From Clostridia bacterium (GTDB taxonomy: Bacteria; Bacillota; Clostridia; Lachnospirales; Lachnospiraceae): DNA of 64,000 nucleotides. Position 1 is the first letter of the stretch; every line of letters begins with the position of its first letter. The notes beneath the pieces were generated by a model. It saw nothing but the letters and a program-made list of their open reading frames with translations, searched no databases and was not told the DNA's origin. A program made the translations under genes and the position numbers. Below are positions 53,359 to 63,287 of the stretch, one piece after another. The stretch spans positions 36,553 through 100,552 of the forward strand of contig SAAH01000001.1 of the NCBI GenBank assembly GCA_009929525.1. The letters are read 5' to 3'.

Positions 53359-53396
53359 GCAGATGTAGTTTGCAAACTACATCTGCTCTTTTTTTT
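53359..53396. terminator. Perfect palindromic terminator shared by convergent genes
   Basis: AGCAGATGTAGTTTG is followed directly by its exact reverse complement (30 bases, 53359-53388), then CTTTTTTTT. The stop codon of the convergent AraC gene lies inside the stem. Confidence 0.8.
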
Positions 53397-54309
53397 CGGA
53401 TTCTTTTGAAAAGTTCTGGATCGAGCTGCGGTATTCGGAGGGCGACATCCTGGTATATTTCTTAAACTGCAAAGAAAAATATTGGTAAGAAGAATAATCC
53501 AGAAGATTGGCGATCTCAGTATAGTTATATTTTGCCTGGCGGATCATATCTTTCGCCACATTGATCTTAAGACGGCAGAAATATTCGATGACACCACAGC
53601 CCTTTTCTTTATGAAACAGCTTTTCCAGCTGTGAACGGCCTACATTATTGGACTTACATATCTCAGAAAGCGTCAGGTGGCTGTAGACATTTTGAGTCAA
53701 GTACCGCTCCAGCTGATTGAAAAGATCGTCATTATTCCTTCGGATGGAAGGATGGGTCGGCTCATTTTTCTTTCCGGGCGGCGGCGGTGCGGTGGAAGCA
53801 GTGTATCGGCGATAGATGCTGAGCAGCAAAAATTCCAGAGAAAGCTGGATGATCTGCTCGCTTCCAAAGTCAATATTATCCTTCCTCTCCAACTTACAGA
53901 TATAAGGATTGTTCAGGGGAGTGACAAAGGTTTTTCTCGTCTCCGTGATGATCTGCCCCAGATAAAACTGTTCCGTCTGATTCAATGTGACCAGCCGTTT
54001 TTTAAAAAACTCCATGCACGGTGCATCGCAGTCAAAGGAAATAACGATGAGATTGGGCGTGGAGATGCCATTGGCCTTGAGGGCGTGGAATTCATTTGGT
54101 TTATGAAAAAGCATTTCACCTTTTTTTAAAGGGATCACAGCAGAGTCAGCAGTGATATCGATCGTTCCATTATCAGCGTACACCAGCTCCCAAAAGTCGT
54201 GGGATTCCCCCTCATAGATAAAATCCTTCATATATTCAAAATAATGGATAGAATAAATATTTGTTATGGCAAATTCTCTCTGCAAGGTGATACTTTCATA
54301 TGTAGTCAT
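53377..54309 (-). CDS. AraC family transcriptional regulator with cupin-type sensor domain
   Basis: 310 residues. An N-terminal sugar-binding cupin (EGESHDFWELVYADNGTIDI, MLFHKPNEFHALKA) and two C-terminal helix-turn-helix segments (LTLSEICKSNNVGRSQLEKL; YTEIANLLDYSSYQYFSLQF). It is convergent with the DUF4091 operon and is the best local candidate for its regulator. AAGGAGG on the minus strand lies before ATG 54309. Confidence 0.9.
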   Translation of the reverse strand: MTTYESITLQREFAITNIYSIHYFEYMKDFIYEGESHDFWELVYADNGTIDITADSAVIPLKKGEMLFHKPNEFHALKANGISTPNLIVISFDCDAPCMEFFKKRLVTLNQTEQFYLGQIITETRKTFVTPLNNPYICKLERKDNIDFGSEQIIQLSLEFLLLSIYRRYTASTAPPPPGKKNEPTHPSIRRNNDDLFNQLERYLTQNVYSHLTLSEICKSNNVGRSQLEKLFHKEKGCGVIEYFCRLKINVAKDMIRQAKYNYTEIANLLDYSSYQYFSLQFKKYTRMSPSEYRSSIQNFSKESEKKEQM

Positions 54310-54395
54310 ACGAACCTCCTTAAAACAAGAATACAGATATTATAGCATGAAGGACAAGAAAAAATCTATAATCTATAACATTAAGAAAAAAGTTG

Positions 54396-54404
54396 TGGTA
54401 TACT
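54396..54404 (+). promoter_or_regulatory. Extended -10 promoter of the HD-domain gene
   Basis: TGG-TATACT forms an extended -10 about 75 bases before the HD gene. A -35 is not obvious. Confidence 0.45.
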
Positions 54405-54479
54405 ACTGTTACTGAGCACGCAGTGAACGGTAATATATTGCGGATATATGTGTGATATAGGAAGGGGAGGAACAGGAAA

Positions 54480-54974
54480 ATGATAGCAAGGATAGCAGAA
54501 AAAATGATAGAATATGATCGCGCAGACACTCACAGGATCAATCATTTTATGAAAGTATATGGATATGCTTCTATGATTGGAAAGCTTGAGGGGATTGATG
54601 AGGAGACTCAGGAGACACTGGAGATCGCATCACTTCTTCATGATATCGGGATCAAGGTCAGTATCGAAAAGTATGACAGCTCTGCAGGCCATTATCAGGA
54701 GATTGAGGGACCGGCACTGGCAAAAGAACTGCTGGAAGAATTTTCTCTCAAAGAAGAGATGGTGGAGCGTATCTGTTATCTGATCGGACATCATCATACG
54801 TATTCAAGAATCGATGGAATTGATTATCAGATTCTTGTGGAGGCTGATTTTCTGGTAAATCTGGACGAAGATCATTGTGAAAGAGACGCTATCGACAGCG
54901 TGAAAAAAAGAATTTTCAAGACCGAAAGCGGGAAAAAGATCTTAGATATGTTATTTGAAAATGTTGGAGCGTGA
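54480..54974 (+). CDS. HD-domain phosphohydrolase
   Basis: 164 residues. The HD pair lies in IASLLHDIGIKVS, with a first His in RINHFMKVYGYA and further metal ligands in CYLIGHHHTYSRIDG. Such small HD proteins hydrolyse nucleotides or signalling phosphates; substrate unknown. GGGGAGGAAC lies before ATG. It is a single-gene unit between its own promoter and a terminator. Confidence 0.85.
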   Translation: MIARIAEKMIEYDRADTHRINHFMKVYGYASMIGKLEGIDEETQETLEIASLLHDIGIKVSIEKYDSSAGHYQEIEGPALAKELLEEFSLKEEMVERICYLIGHHHTYSRIDGIDYQILVEADFLVNLDEDHCERDAIDSVKKRIFKTESGKKILDMLFENVGA

Positions 54975-54997
54975 TCAAACACGCTGAAGGAAAAAGC

Positions 54998-55050
54998 AGG
55001 CAGGTACTGCGTGAGGGACAAAAGTGACTCACACAGTACCTGTCTGTTTT
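54998..55050 (+). terminator. Intrinsic terminator after the HD-domain gene
   Basis: AGGCAGGTACTGCGTGAG (54998-55015) pairs with CTCACACAGTACCTGTCT (55028-55045) with one mismatch, followed by GTTTTT. Confidence 0.8.
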
Positions 55051-55120
55051 TAATGTTACACCTTGCTCAGAGATATTAAGAAAAATGTCAGATTCTTATT
55101 AAAAAAATCTCGGCTTTCTC

Positions 55121-55129
55121 TGCTACAAT
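55121..55129 (+). promoter_or_regulatory. Extended -10 promoter of the OmpR/VanS-type operon
   Basis: TGC-TACAAT gives an extended -10; the predicted start lies about 70 bases before the response regulator gene. Confidence 0.5.
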
Positions 55130-55203
55130 AAGAAACAGTGAAAGAATCACCATAGAAGTTTATCCGCAAGGACAAAGAAGGAATAAGAGGGAATAAAGGG
55201 AAG

Positions 55204-55908
55204 ATGGAAAAATACAGTATCTTAGTGGTTGATGATGATAAGGAAATCGTGCGTTCGCTATCCCGGCTTTTGGAACTGGAAGGCTATCAGGTCTACCGGG
55301 CGTATCAGGGGCTGGAAGCACTGGATATATTGATGGAAAGGCAGGTACATCTGATCCTGCTGGATGTGATGATGCCAAAGCTAAATGGGCTTGCGGCACT
55401 TATGAAGATCAGGGAAAAGAACAATATCCCCATCATCATGCTTTCGGCAAAGACAGAAGAGAGTGATAAAGTTCTCGGTCTGTCCATGGGAGCAGATGAC
55501 TATGTAACAAAGCCATACAACACAGCAGAACTTATGGCAAGGGTAAAGTCCCAGCTTCGAAGATATTTTTCTCTGGGAGCGGCAGGAAGAGGAGAAGATG
55601 ACAGTATACTGAAAAATGGCGGGCTGATCCTCAATAAAAATACAAAAGAACTGGAAGTGGACGGCGATAATGTCCGTCTCACAGCTACAGAATATAAGAT
55701 CGTAGAACTTCTGATGAGCCATCCGGGGTATGTATTTTCAGCAGAGGAAATCTATAATCAAGTCTGGCAGGAAGATGCCTACGGTGTGGAGAATACTGTC
55801 ATGGTCCATGTAAGAAGGATCCGTGAAAAGATAGAGATAACACCGAAGAATCCAAAATATTTAAAGGTGGTGTGGGGAATTGGATACAAAATCGAAAAGT
55901 ATGATTAA
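55204..55908 (+). CDS. Response regulator, OmpR family
   Basis: 234 residues. Receiver: VVDDDKEIVRS, phospho-Asp in LILLDVMMPKLNG, Thr/Lys in YVTKPY. Winged helix: LTATEYKIVELLMSHPGYVF and VHVRRIREKIE. AAAGGGAAG precedes ATG. The next gene, a membrane kinase, overlaps its end. Together with the GT2 and YfhO-like genes that follow at short spacing it suggests a system that reacts to the state of the cell envelope. Confidence 0.92.
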   Translation: MEKYSILVVDDDKEIVRSLSRLLELEGYQVYRAYQGLEALDILMERQVHLILLDVMMPKLNGLAALMKIREKNNIPIIMLSAKTEESDKVLGLSMGADDYVTKPYNTAELMARVKSQLRRYFSLGAAGRGEDDSILKNGGLILNKNTKELEVDGDNVRLTATEYKIVELLMSHPGYVFSAEEIYNQVWQEDAYGVENTVMVHVRRIREKIEITPKNPKYLKVVWGIGYKIEKYD

Positions 55909-57550
55909 GGAAGATTTAGAGCAAGAAGATAGGGAAAAAGAAAGTTCAGATGGAAAAAGTTCAGATAAAAAAAGTTCAGATAAAAAGCAAAAAGGAATCT
56001 TTTTGGCGGCAGGCATTTTGATCACCTCGGTCTGTGCTTCATTTTCAACGATATTCAGTTACTATGGCTCGATCAACTGGTACTGGTCCTATATGGGGAA
56101 GAACTTTTTCGGGACAAGTGCGGTGATCCTGATGATCATTGCGGTGATCGCAGGAATCGCATCGGTGGCAGACGCTGTATTATTTTTAAGAGCATATCCG
56201 CCTTCAAAAGAAGATGTCCGATATAAGGCGGACCGGATGTGGAGCGAGGCGGCGATCATCCTGTGCCTGGTTTCTGGAATTATCTGGCGGCAGATGTTTT
56301 CATTTGATAAGCGAATTGATGAGGTTAAAGTGTGGGGAGCCTATATTGTCAATCATGCAGGCACAGCGGTCTGGGTTGGGATCCTGTTGTTGGCCCTGCT
56401 GGTGCTCTTCTATGGAAGTATCCTGATCATGGCACGGAAGTTCTACCTTGGTATCTGGAAGGAGTCATCCTTGATCTATAAGATCATCCGGGAATATAAG
56501 GAACGCACTCCACTGGAAAAAAGGATACAAAACAGCAGAAAAATGTGGCTTGCAGCCCAGCTCATATGCATAGCAGGTGCTTTGATCTGTATCATATTCT
56601 GGAATGCTTATTTTTATCTTGAAGGATACTGGGTTGCGGCTGTTGTCTTTATCCTGGCTGGACTGGGAATTTGCCTCAAGCAATTTTTCTCGAATAAAGT
56701 GATGCGGGATGCAGGAATTCTTGCAGAAAAGATCCGAAGGATGGAAAATGGTGAGGATTTTGACGAGACGGTCCGACTTCCGGAGAGTTCTTTCTTGTAT
56801 GAGGCATCAAATGCGTTGGAAAACATCGACAGTGCCATGCGAAAGAGCGTGGAAAAACAGGTACAGGCAGAGCGGCTGAAGATCGATCTCATCACGAATA
56901 TGTCCCATGATCTGAAGACTCCGCTGACTTCTATGGTCGGCTACACGGATCTGTTGAAAAAATCAGACCTGAATGCGGAGGCAAAGGATTATGTGGAAGT
57001 GATTTCTGTCAAGCAGGAACAGTTAAAGAACATGATCCAGGATCTTTTTGAACTTTCAAAAGCGACCAGCGGATCGGAGCAATTGAATCTGGAAGTCCTG
57101 GATATGAGAAGACTTTTGGAGCAGACGATAGGAGATATGGAAGATGCCATCCGTGCCAGTGAACAGATCATAAGGACCAGATTTTCCGCGGAACCACTGT
57201 ATTTTATTGGAGATAACGGGAAAATGTATAGAGTAGTACAAAATCTTCTGGAAAATGCACTGAAGTACTCACTTCCAGATACGAGAATCTATCTGGAGGC
57301 AGAGAAAAAGAATGACCAGATTCAGATGAGTATGAAGAATATCGCATCCTATGAGATGGACTTTGCACCTGATGAGATCATGGAGAGATTTGTAAGGGGA
57401 GACAAATCTCGTTCCACAAGCGGTCACGGGCTGGGACTGGCGATAGCGTCCAGTTTTGTGAAAAATATGGGAGGGGAACTGCAGGTAGATATCGATGGAG
57501 ACCTGTTCAAAGTGACGATGCATTTTCCATGTGCGCAGCCGGACAAATAG
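55880..57550 (+). CDS. Membrane sensor histidine kinase (VanS-like) with six helices
   Basis: 556 residues from TTG 55880 (AAGGTGG 9 bases upstream); ATG 55901 in frame is the alternative. The N-terminus carries a Ser-Ser-Asp-Lys-Lys repeat encoded by a 15-base unit (about 55939-55985). About six membrane helices follow (to about residue 275), then a HAMP-like linker, HisKA with the phospho-His in TNMSHDLKTPLTSMVGY, and an HATPase domain (NLLENALKYS, GHGLGLAIASSFV). It has no sizeable outside domain, so it probably senses through its membrane part. Confidence 0.88.
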   Translation: MDTKSKSMIKEDLEQEDREKESSDGKSSDKKSSDKKQKGIFLAAGILITSVCASFSTIFSYYGSINWYWSYMGKNFFGTSAVILMIIAVIAGIASVADAVLFLRAYPPSKEDVRYKADRMWSEAAIILCLVSGIIWRQMFSFDKRIDEVKVWGAYIVNHAGTAVWVGILLLALLVLFYGSILIMARKFYLGIWKESSLIYKIIREYKERTPLEKRIQNSRKMWLAAQLICIAGALICIIFWNAYFYLEGYWVAAVVFILAGLGICLKQFFSNKVMRDAGILAEKIRRMENGEDFDETVRLPESSFLYEASNALENIDSAMRKSVEKQVQAERLKIDLITNMSHDLKTPLTSMVGYTDLLKKSDLNAEAKDYVEVISVKQEQLKNMIQDLFELSKATSGSEQLNLEVLDMRRLLEQTIGDMEDAIRASEQIIRTRFSAEPLYFIGDNGKMYRVVQNLLENALKYSLPDTRIYLEAEKKNDQIQMSMKNIASYEMDFAPDEIMERFVRGDKSRSTSGHGLGLAIASSFVKNMGGELQVDIDGDLFKVTMHFPCAQPDK

Positions 57551-57574
57551 GAGAGAATTAATGAGGTGATAAGA

Positions 57575-58573
57575 ATGAATACAATTTCTATAATAGTTCC
57601 ATGTTACAACGAAGAAGAAGCGATACCAGTATATTACGAAGAAATGCAGAAAATCATGGAAATGATGAAAGAAAATCGGATGGAGCTGATCTTTGTAGAT
57701 GACGGATCGACAGATGGGACACTGGAAACGATACGTTCACTTTCAAGAAGGGATGAAAGATGCAGATATTACTCATTTTCAAGGAACTTTGGAAAGGAGG
57801 CCGCCATGTATGCGGGCTTGTCCCATGCGACAGGAGACTACGTGGCGATCATGGATGTGGATCTTCAGGACCCGCCGGAACTTTTGATGAAGATGTATCA
57901 GCTTTTGCAGCAGGAAGACTGTGACTGTGTGGCGACAAGACGGGCAAACAGGGAAGGCGAACCGAAGCTGCGGTCATTTTTGTCAGACAGCTTTTATAAG
58001 GTCATCAATAAAATGTCAAAAACAGGAATAGTAAATGGGGCAAGAGATTACCGGATGATGAAACGACGGATGGTGGATGCGGTCCTTGCTATGAGTGAGT
58101 ACAACCGTTTTTCAAAAGGTATTTTTCAGTGGGTAGGATTTCGCACCGTATGGCTGGAATTTGAAAATACAAAGCGATGTGCAGGTGAGACAAAGTGGTC
58201 CATGGGAAAACTGTTTTCCTATTCTTTGGAGGGGATTACGGGATTTTCCGTGGCACCACTCTCACTGGCTTCCGTGGTAGGTGTTACGTTTTGTTTCATT
58301 TCTTTTCTTATGATTTTGTTCATCGTTGGAAGAACGTGGATTTTCGGGGATCCTGTGGCGGGCTGGCCGTCGCTGGTATGTATCATTTTTCTGGTAAGCG
58401 GGATTCAGCTTTTTTGTACCGGGATCGTTGGAGAATATTTGTCAAAGACCTATCTTGAGACAAAACACCGTCCGATTTATATATTGAAAGAAGAGAGTGC
58501 ACAGGCAGGATCCGGTCAGGATGAGACGGATGCATATGGGGAAATGGATCATGAAGAAAATACTGAAAGATAA
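57575..58573 (+). CDS. Glycosyltransferase family 2, undecaprenyl-phosphate type (GtrB/CsbB-like)
   Basis: 332 residues. GT2 domain with SIIVPCYNEEEAIPV, FVDDGSTDGT and the metal site in AIMDVDLQDPPEL, followed by two membrane helices at the C-terminus as in GtrB/DpsB. It should make undecaprenyl-phosphate-sugar on the inner face of the membrane. GAGGTGAT precedes ATG 57575. It overlaps the YfhO-like gene by 23 bases; the B. subtilis csbB-yfhO pair has the same layout. Confidence 0.9.
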   Translation: MNTISIIVPCYNEEEAIPVYYEEMQKIMEMMKENRMELIFVDDGSTDGTLETIRSLSRRDERCRYYSFSRNFGKEAAMYAGLSHATGDYVAIMDVDLQDPPELLMKMYQLLQQEDCDCVATRRANREGEPKLRSFLSDSFYKVINKMSKTGIVNGARDYRMMKRRMVDAVLAMSEYNRFSKGIFQWVGFRTVWLEFENTKRCAGETKWSMGKLFSYSLEGITGFSVAPLSLASVVGVTFCFISFLMILFIVGRTWIFGDPVAGWPSLVCIIFLVSGIQLFCTGIVGEYLSKTYLETKHRPIYILKEESAQAGSGQDETDAYGEMDHEENTER

Positions 58574-61193
58574 ATCTGTGTGGGTCTTATCCGCAGGATG
58601 TATCGCTTTGTGTATCCTGTTTGTGCTCAGCCGCGGAGTATTTGGTTCGCAGGTTGACTGGATCTGTCAGCACAGTACTTTGACAGATTATTTTCGAAAG
58701 CATTTTTACCAGACAGGAGAGTTGTTTCCTGACTTTGCATGGAATCTGGGCGGCGGGCAGAATATCTACAACTTTGCATACTATGGAATTTATAGTCCGC
58801 TTATATTAGGCTCCTATCTTTTGCCGTTCATTCCGATGGATATCTGCATCATGGGCGGGAGCATCCTGAGTTATGTGGTTTCGGTTGTTTTATTTTACCG
58901 TTGGCTTATAGAAAAAGGAATATCATGGAAGCATAGTTTTAGTACCGCCTGCATGTTTGCACTGGCCACACCCCTGATCTTTCAATTTCATACTCAGCTG
59001 ATGTTTGTAAATTACATGCCGTTTTTGTGTATGGCACTGTGGGGATGTGATCGGTATCACCAGGTGCGGAAAAGAGGAATGCTGATCATAGGGATCACGG
59101 GAATGATCCTTTCCAGCTTTTATTTTAGTATGGGAGGGCTCATCGCGATATTCTTATATGCTTTGAGCGAATGCAGAGGCAAAAAAGGTACACTTTGGGG
59201 GATCTTCTGGAATACAGGTCTTTCGGTTGCTTTATCAGGAGTTCTGCTGGTGCCTACAGCGATGGCGATCCTTCAGGGCCGGGGAGGTCAGGAGACAGGC
59301 AGGGCAGCGATAGGGATCTTGTCACTTCCACCCACGAGGCTGTTATATTCGTCTTATGGTATAGGACTTACAGCATTTTCCCTTGTCTGTTTGTTGGGCT
59401 GTATCCTGTGTGCGAAAAAATGGCAGGAACGGATACTGCCCATCGGGCTGCTGATCATTTTTTCAGTACCGGTTTTTGCACTTGTGCTAAATGGCGGGTT
59501 GTATCTGAGAGATAAGGTGTTTATTCCCTTTCTTCCGCTTGTGTGTCTTGTGATGGCAAAGTATCTGGAAGAGAAGGTAAGACGGAAGAGAGATATCCTT
59601 CCCTATCTGGCAGTGATCCTATTACTGTGGTTTAGCCAGAGCAATAAAAATTTTGGATCGTACTGGATATGGGCTGTGGCGGATGCAGTGCTGATGCTTT
59701 TGCTGTACCTTGTATGGCAAAAATTTCCAAAGATTCCATGGCAGATTCTGGCATCCTGCGTGATCCTGTTTTTTTGCGGCTGGATCCAGAACTGGCAGGA
59801 AGACAAAATCTTGTCCAGAGAAGAATATGAAAGTATCACGGATGAGACAAAAACACAGGCGATATCAGACATTCTGGAGGAAGATCCTTCCTTGTACCGG
59901 TTGGATATGGTGGGGGATGGAGCTGAGAACAAGGCGAATATCAACAGGATTTTTGATGCCCGCCAGAGGATCACCTCCGTGTATTCTTCCGTGTCCAATA
60001 ACGATTATAATGAATTTCGAAAAAATATTTTCAGGCTGAATGAACCTTTGAGAAATAATATGATGCAGTCACCCACAGACAATCCCTGTTTTCTTAGCCT
60101 GATGGGAGTAAAATATCTGATGGGAGATCACGCACCGGATGGTTACACCCTTTATCAGCGATATGAGGATTTTAACCTCTATCAAAGCGAGACGACAACA
60201 CCGTTGGCTTATGCGGCAACGCAGGTAGTGGGTGAGGATGCCTATGAGAGCCTCACATTCCCTGATAATCAGACGATATTACTGCAGCGTGCAGTTGTTC
60301 CTGATGATGAGCTGAAGAAGGCTGACAGCGAAGAATACGGCGTATTAGACGATACAACAGAAAAACAACCGGTATCGATGAAGGAATGTGAGTTTTGGAT
60401 ACCAGAAATGGACACTAACGATATAGAAATCATTAAAACAACCGGTAAAGCAGAAGACGACAGTAAATCACAAGATGGATACGAGATCAGAACAGGAAAA
60501 GAAGTAGAGATCAAAGTACCATTTGAACACATATCTTCTGATGACACCATGCTGGCATTGAGCTTTGATGTGGAAAATGAAAAGCCGGATCAGGACATGC
60601 ATATCCGTCTGCAGGAGCAGACCAACCGGCTTACGGCCAGAAATCATCTATATGCCAACCACAATGAGAACTTTACCTATATGGTGACGGTCGATCCGGA
60701 TCAAAATGAGATAGCTGTGAAATTTGGAAAAGGGAAGTATAAGATATCTAATATACGTGCCTTTATGGGGAGCATGAAGGCGACAATAAATGAAACACTT
60801 TACCAGGATCCATTTATGCCGGATGGGGAACAATCGGATGGTCGGAACATGGCCGGCAGTATAACAGCCGGAGCAGATGGATATCTGATAACCAGTATCC
60901 CCTATGACAAGAACTTTGTTATACAGGTGGATCAAAAAAAAGTGGAGATATTTGAAGTCAACAAAGCATTTCTTGGATGCAGGCTTTCCAAGGGGAACCA
61001 CGAAATATCGATATCCTATCATGCGCCGGGAAAAACGGTAGGTTTATTCCTGAGTTTCTGTGCCTTGATAACCGGGGGATGGGGATATCTAAGAAAACGA
61101 AAAGATGAGAAAAAGCCCTGTTTTACGGAAAAAAACGAAAGAAAAAACAAGTTAAAAAATGCTGTCCAGATCAATCGAGTGTGTTCGATGTGA
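58551..61193 (+). CDS. YfhO-like large membrane protein (GT-C type glycosyltransferase)
   Basis: 880 residues. About twelve or more membrane helices in the first half (WNLGGGQNIYNFAYYGIYSP after the first helix is typical of YfhO), a long outside domain (about 435-830) and a last helix near the C-terminus. YfhO-type proteins are thought to move a sugar from a lipid carrier onto teichoic acid or another surface polymer. ATG 58551 has GGGGA 9 bases before it; earlier in-frame ATGs lack good sites. It is coupled to the GT2 gene. Its 3' end lies in a terminator stem. Confidence 0.88.
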   Translation: MKKILKDKSVWVLSAGCIALCILFVLSRGVFGSQVDWICQHSTLTDYFRKHFYQTGELFPDFAWNLGGGQNIYNFAYYGIYSPLILGSYLLPFIPMDICIMGGSILSYVVSVVLFYRWLIEKGISWKHSFSTACMFALATPLIFQFHTQLMFVNYMPFLCMALWGCDRYHQVRKRGMLIIGITGMILSSFYFSMGGLIAIFLYALSECRGKKGTLWGIFWNTGLSVALSGVLLVPTAMAILQGRGGQETGRAAIGILSLPPTRLLYSSYGIGLTAFSLVCLLGCILCAKKWQERILPIGLLIIFSVPVFALVLNGGLYLRDKVFIPFLPLVCLVMAKYLEEKVRRKRDILPYLAVILLLWFSQSNKNFGSYWIWAVADAVLMLLLYLVWQKFPKIPWQILASCVILFFCGWIQNWQEDKILSREEYESITDETKTQAISDILEEDPSLYRLDMVGDGAENKANINRIFDARQRITSVYSSVSNNDYNEFRKNIFRLNEPLRNNMMQSPTDNPCFLSLMGVKYLMGDHAPDGYTLYQRYEDFNLYQSETTTPLAYAATQVVGEDAYESLTFPDNQTILLQRAVVPDDELKKADSEEYGVLDDTTEKQPVSMKECEFWIPEMDTNDIEIIKTTGKAEDDSKSQDGYEIRTGKEVEIKVPFEHISSDDTMLALSFDVENEKPDQDMHIRLQEQTNRLTARNHLYANHNENFTYMVTVDPDQNEIAVKFGKGKYKISNIRAFMGSMKATINETLYQDPFMPDGEQSDGRNMAGSITAGADGYLITSIPYDKNFVIQVDQKKVEIFEVNKAFLGCRLSKGNHEISISYHAPGKTVGLFLSFCALITGGWGYLRKRKDEKKPCFTEKNERKNKLKNAVQINRVCSM

Positions 61194-61209
61194 TGGGGAC
61201 AGCATTTTT
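61155..61209. terminator. Bidirectional terminator between yfhO-like gene and bipA
   Basis: AAAAATGCTGTCC (61155-61167) pairs with GGACAGCATTTTT (61197-61209). The left arm is within the last codons of the YfhO-like gene. Confidence 0.8.
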
Positions 61210-61229
61210 TATATTATATTTGAAATATA

Positions 61230-63056
61230 TTATTTCTGAGTATCTCTCTTACGAAGTCTTGCATCCAGAATCTTCTTACGGATACGAAGGCTTGTAGGTG
61301 TAACTTCGAGAAGCTCATCTTTGTCGATGAATTCCAGTGCTTCCTCAAGGCTCAGTACCTTAGGTGTTGTAAGCTTCAGAGAATCGTCTGCAGATGAAGA
61401 ACGGGTATTGGTAAGATGTTTTGTCTTGCAGACGTTCAGCTCGATATCTTCGGCTTTACCGTTCTGTCCGATGACCATACCGGCATATACTTTTTCACCG
61501 GCTCCGATGAACAATGTACCACGGTCCTGTGCAGAGAAAAGACCATAGGCTACAGACTCACCAGCTTCGAAAGCGATCAGGGAACCTTGTTTACGGTATT
61601 GTATTTCTCCTTTATAAGGCGCATAATCATCAAAGATAGTATTCAGGATACCAGTTCCTTTTGTGGAAGTCATGAACTCACCACGGAAACCGATCAGACC
61701 ACGTGCAGGTACTTCGAACTCAAGACGGGTAGAACCGTCACTTGCAAGGCTCATGCCCTGAAGAGCACCTTTACGCTCACTGATCTTCTGGATAACGGTA
61801 CCGGAAAACTCTTCTGCAACATCGATGTATGCTAATTCCATAGGCTCAAGGAGTTTTCCGCGTTCGTCTTCTTTGTAGAGGACTTCGGCTTTACTTACTG
61901 CGAACTCATAGCCTTCACGACGCATATTCTCGATCAATACGGACAGATGGAGCTCGCCACGTCCGGATACTTTGAAGCAGTCAGGTGAATCAGTATCTTC
62001 TACACGAAGGCTGACATCCGTATTAAGCTCACGCATAAGACGTTCTCTCAGATGACGGGAAGTTACATACTTTCCTTCCTGACCAGCCAGAGGGCTGTCA
62101 TTTACCATAAACTGCATAGCGATGGTAGGCTTTGATATCTTCTGGAATGGGATCGGCTGTGGGTTTGCAGGATCACACAGGGTATCTCCGATATGGATAT
62201 CTGTGATACCGGAAATGGCAACGATGGAACCGACATTAGCTTCCTGAACTTCAATCTTGCCAAGTCCTTCAAACTCATAAAGCTTGCTGATCTTAACTTT
62301 CTTTTTCTTATCAGGATCATGATGGTTTACCAGCATAACTTCCTGATTGACAGCGATTTTTCCGTTGTCTACTTTACCAACACCGATTCGGCCAACATAA
62401 TCGTTATAATCAATCGTGCTGATCAGAACCTGTGTACCGGCATCCGGATCACCTTCCGGAGCAGGGATATATTTTAAGATAGTATCAAATAATGGCTCCA
62501 TGTTTTCAGGAGAATCACCCAGGTCAAGTACGGCATGTCCGGCTTTAGCGGAAGCGTATAAGAATGGGCAGTCCAACTGATCATCAGAAGCATCTAGATC
62601 CATCAGAAGTTCCAGAACTTCATCAATAACTTCGTTTGGACGTGCTTCAGGACGATCTATTTTATTGATACATACGATAACGTGAAGATCAAGTTCAAGA
62701 GCCTTTTTCAAAACGAATTTTGTCTGAGGCATAGCACCCTCAAAAGCATCGACAACCAGAATAACGCCGTTAACCATCTTAAGTACACGCTCAACTTCGC
62801 CTCCGAAGTCTGCATGGCCTGGTGTATCGATGATATTGATTTTAGTTCCCTTATAATATACTGCTGTGTTTTTGGAAAGAATGGTGATGCCGCGCTCGCG
62901 CTCAATATCGTTTGAGTCCATAACGCGCTCCTGAACTTCCTGATTTGCCCGAAATACACCGCTTTGTCTCAGCAGCTGGTCTACCAGAGTGGTTTTACCG
63001 TGATCTACGTGTGCGATAATTGCCACATTTCGGATATCTTCTCGTTTCATTTTCAT
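61230..63056 (-). CDS. typA: Translational GTPase BipA/TypA
   Basis: 608 residues, full family length. G1 [11 protein letters not shown]3 [12 protein letters not shown] and G4 NKIDRPEA are intact; the family C-terminal domain ([18 protein letters not shown]-like [14 protein letters not shown]) follows the EF-G-like domains. It acts on the ribosome in stress and cold. AGAAAGGA precedes the first ATG on the minus strand; a second ATG two codons on is possible. Confidence 0.97.
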   Translation of the reverse strand: MKMKREDIRNVAIIAHVDHGKTTLVDQLLRQSGVFRANQEVQERVMDSNDIERERGITILSKNTAVYYKGTKINIIDTPGHADFGGEVERVLKMVNGVILVVDAFEGAMPQTKFVLKKALELDLHVIVCINKIDRPEARPNEVIDEVLELLMDLDASDDQLDCPFLYASAKAGHAVLDLGDSPENMEPLFDTILKYIPAPEGDPDAGTQVLISTIDYNDYVGRIGVGKVDNGKIAVNQEVMLVNHHDPDKKKKVKISKLYEFEGLGKIEVQEANVGSIVAISGITDIHIGDTLCDPANPQPIPFQKISKPTIAMQFMVNDSPLAGQEGKYVTSRHLRERLMRELNTDVSLRVEDTDSPDCFKVSGRGELHLSVLIENMRREGYEFAVSKAEVLYKEDERGKLLEPMELAYIDVAEEFSGTVIQKISERKGALQGMSLASDGSTRLEFEVPARGLIGFRGEFMTSTKGTGILNTIFDDYAPYKGEIQYRKQGSLIAFEAGESVAYGLFSAQDRGTLFIGAGEKVYAGMVIGQNGKAEDIELNVCKTKHLTNTRSSSADDSLKLTTPKVLSLEEALEFIDKDELLEVTPTSLRIRKKILDARLRKRDTQK

Positions 63057-63287
63057 AAAATGGTTCCTTTCTCATTTCTGTATAGCTTTGTTTATAGTGT
63101 CCAAAATCTTAGGAAATCACGCGATTCCAAAAGATTTCGGGAATTTCCAACGTTACAAGTCTATCACATTTTCCCCAGATTACAAGGGAAATTGAAAAAA
63201 AATATTTTTTTTAGTTCTAAATGCATCATTCTTCGAATAGAAATGATATATACAAAATACAAGTAAGAGGAAGGGGATTTATCATTC

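Noticed and set aside
63057..63287. Small gene in the gap between bipA and the SSB gene
   Set aside because: Open frames there are Phe/Ile-rich, lack ribosome sites and overlap the bipA start on the other strand.
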